DNA from: an uncultured Pseudomonas sp.
GTDB lineage: Bacteria; Pseudomonadota; Gammaproteobacteria; Pseudomonadales; Pseudomonadaceae
Direction of reading: 5' to 3'
NCBI RefSeq assembly: GCF_946885885.1
Contig: NZ_CAMPHN010000202.1
Span: forward strand, 1 to 7,245
Length of the DNA stretch: 7,245 bases
Under the pieces are notes generated by a model, which worked only from the letters and a program-made list of their open reading frames with translations, was not told the DNA's origin and searched no databases. Below, piece after piece: positions 5,844-7,245 of the stretch (position 1 is the first letter of the stretch; each line of letters starts with the position of its first letter). The position numbers and the translations under genes are program-made.

Positions 5844-7245
5844 GCGGCCTCCTGACTCAAACCCAGATGCCGCAACAGCGCATCGATGCTCGGCTCGCGG
5901 CCGCGGAAGTCGACGAACAGCTGCATCGGCTCACGCGAGCCGCCGCGGGCCAGGATCGCCTCGCGGAAGGCGCGGCCGGTGTCGCTGTTGAATACACCCT
6001 CCTCCTCGAACTTGGAGAAGGCGTCGGCGGACAGCACTTCGGCCCATTTGTAGCTGTAGTAACCGGCCGCGTAACCGCCGGAGAAGATGTGCGCGAAGCT
6101 GTTGGGGAAGCGGTTGTAGGCCGGCGGACGCAGCACCGAGACTTCGTCGCGAATGCCTTCGAGCACCTCCAGCACGCTGCGGCCGTCGCCGTGGTTGGCG
6201 TGCAGTTCGAAGTCGAACAGGGAGAACTCCAGCTGGCGCACCATCATCAGCCCGGACTGGAAATTCTTCGCCGCCAGCATCTTGTCCAGCAGGTCCTGGG
6301 GCAGCGGCTCGCCGCTCTGGTAATGGCCCGAGATCAGCGCCAGGCCTTCCGGCTCCCAGCACCAGTTCTCCATGAATTGGCTCGGCAGCTCCACCGCATC
6401 CCAGGCCACGCCGTTGATCCCCGAAGCGCCGGCATGCTCGACGCGGGTCAGCAGGTGGTGCAGGCCATGGCCGAATTCATGGAACAGCGTGGTGACTTCG
6501 TCGTGGGTCAGCAACGCCGGCTTGTCGCCCACCGCCGAGGTGAAATTGCACACCAGGTTGGCCACCGGGCTGATCAGTTCGCCGCTGGCATCGCGGCGCT
6601 TGTCGCGCGCGCCGTCCATCCAGGCGCCGCCGCGCTTGTTGGCGCGGGCGTAAAGGTCGAAAAAGAAACGCCCGACGTGCTGACCGTTTTCACTGATCTC
6701 GAACAGGCGCACGTCCGGGTGCCAGCTGTCGAAATCCGATAGTTCCTTGATCTGAATGCCGTAGAGCTTCTCGACGATAGCGAACAGGCCGCCGAGCACC
6801 TTATCGATCGGGAAGTAGGCGCGGAGGATTTCCTGGGAAATGCTGTAGCGCTGCTCGCGCAGTTTTTCGCTGTAGTAACCGACGTCCCAGCTTTGCAGAT
6901 CGGCGCAGCCCTGCTCGGCCGCGAAAGCCTGCAACTCGGCGAGATCCTGGGCGGCGAAGGCTTTGCTGCGCTGGGCCAGGTCGCGCAAAAAGTGCAGTAC
7001 TTGGTCGGTGGAGTCGGCCATCTTGCTGGCCAGGCTCAGCTCAGCGTAATTGGCGAAGCCGAGCAACTGCGCCAACTCCTGGCGCAGTTCGAGAATCTCG
7101 GCCATCACCGGACCGTTGTCGTTCTGCCCGGCATTCGGCCCCTGATCGGAGGCGCGGGTGCAATAGGCGGCGTACAGCTCTTCGCGCAACGCGCGGTCGT
7201 CGGCGTAGGTCATCACCGCGAAGTAGCTGGGGAATTCCAGGGTGA
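5840..7245 (-). CDS. prlC: Oligopeptidase A, M3 metallopeptidase, C-terminal part (start beyond right edge)
   Basis: The last 467 residues of a cytoplasmic zinc oligopeptidase that degrades short peptides, including released signal peptides, in E. coli. The zinc motif HEFGH is encoded at 6481-6467, followed by GLHHLLTR, and the third zinc ligand is the glutamate of AVELPSQFMENWCWEP 30 residues further on. Other signatures are TRASDQGPNAG, NKRGGAWMD, KPALLTHDEV and GGYAAGYYSY, all conserved in OpdA/PrlC. The family length is about 680 residues, so about 215 N-terminal residues lie outside the window. The frame continues uninterrupted to the right edge, with TLEFPSYFAV before the first methionine in view, so that methionine is not the start. 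The gene overlaps the YheV-type gene by 4 bp. No disruption or missing catalytic residue was seen. Confidence 0.95.
   Translation of the reverse strand, partial: TLEFPSYFAVMTYADDRALREELYAAYCTRASDQGPNAGQNDNGPVMAEILELRQELAQLLGFANYAELSLASKMADSTDQVLHFLRDLAQRSKAFAAQDLAELQAFAAEQGCADLQSWDVGYYSEKLREQRYSISQEILRAYFPIDKVLGGLFAIVEKLYGIQIKELSDFDSWHPDVRLFEISENGQHVGRFFFDLYARANKRGGAWMDGARDKRRDASGELISPVANLVCNFTSAVGDKPALLTHDEVTTLFHEFGHGLHHLLTRVEHAGASGINGVAWDAVELPSQFMENWCWEPEGLALISGHYQSGEPLPQDLLDKMLAAKNFQSGLMMVRQLEFSLFDFELHANHGDGRSVLEVLEGIRDEVSVLRPPAYNRFPNSFAHIFSGGYAAGYYSYKWAEVLSADAFSKFEEEGVFNSDTGRAFREAILARGGSREPMQLFVDFRGREPSIDALLRHLGLSQEAA

Noticed and set aside
5490..5855. Plus-strand open frame of 121 codons opposite the YheV-type gene
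   Set aside because: It starts inside the inverted repeat and runs antisense to a well-supported zinc-ribbon gene.
1..7245. CRISPR array, tRNA/rRNA gene, insertion sequence or defence system
   Set aside because: No regularly spaced direct repeats, no tRNA-like cloverleaf, no transposase, nuclease or toxin-antitoxin signature was found on either strand.

Overview
The window is high-GC gammaproteobacterial chromosome, most likely from a Pseudomonas or a close relative in the Pseudomonadaceae. This rests on recognised protein families (PA0069-type radical SAM protein, YdfG, PrlC followed by a YheV-type zinc ribbon), a LexA box close to the gammaproteobacterial consensus, and an intergenic mosaic of degenerate hairpin repeats of the kind common in Pseudomonas genomes. 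No database search was run; all family calls are from reading the translated sequence.

Layout, left to right: (1) the first 52 codons of a beta-carbonic anhydrase on the minus strand, running off the left edge; (2) a complete PA0069-family radical SAM gene on the minus strand (291-1352), preceded by a near-consensus SOS (LexA) box that lies inside its putative promoter; (3) a plus-strand ydfG-type short-chain dehydrogenase (1609-2361) followed by a strong GC hairpin; (4) a 437-bp gene-free stretch carrying a NarL-like 7-2-7 palindrome; (5) a plus-strand pair (2840-3592 and 3604-5241) encoding an exported single-haem Tll0287/DUF3365-type protein and a transmembrane methyl-accepting chemotaxis protein, 11 bp apart; (6) about 300 bp between convergent genes, packed with four degenerate extragenic repeats and a set of mutually exclusive hairpins; (7) a minus-strand pair with a 4-bp ATGA overlap: prlC (oligopeptidase A, whose N-terminus lies beyond the right edge) and a small YheV-type zinc-ribbon gene.

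Most of the content is housekeeping: CO2/bicarbonate interconversion, 3-hydroxy acid/semialdehyde redox chemistry and cytoplasmic peptide turnover. Two parts are more interesting. The radical SAM enzyme appears to belong to the DNA-damage regulon, judging from the LexA box at its promoter, and its family is distantly related to spore photoproduct lyase. The haem protein/chemoreceptor pair looks like a two-part sensory system in which a periplasmic c-type haem protein may supply the redox or gas signal that the chemoreceptor, which has no haem motif of its own, passes to the Che pathway.
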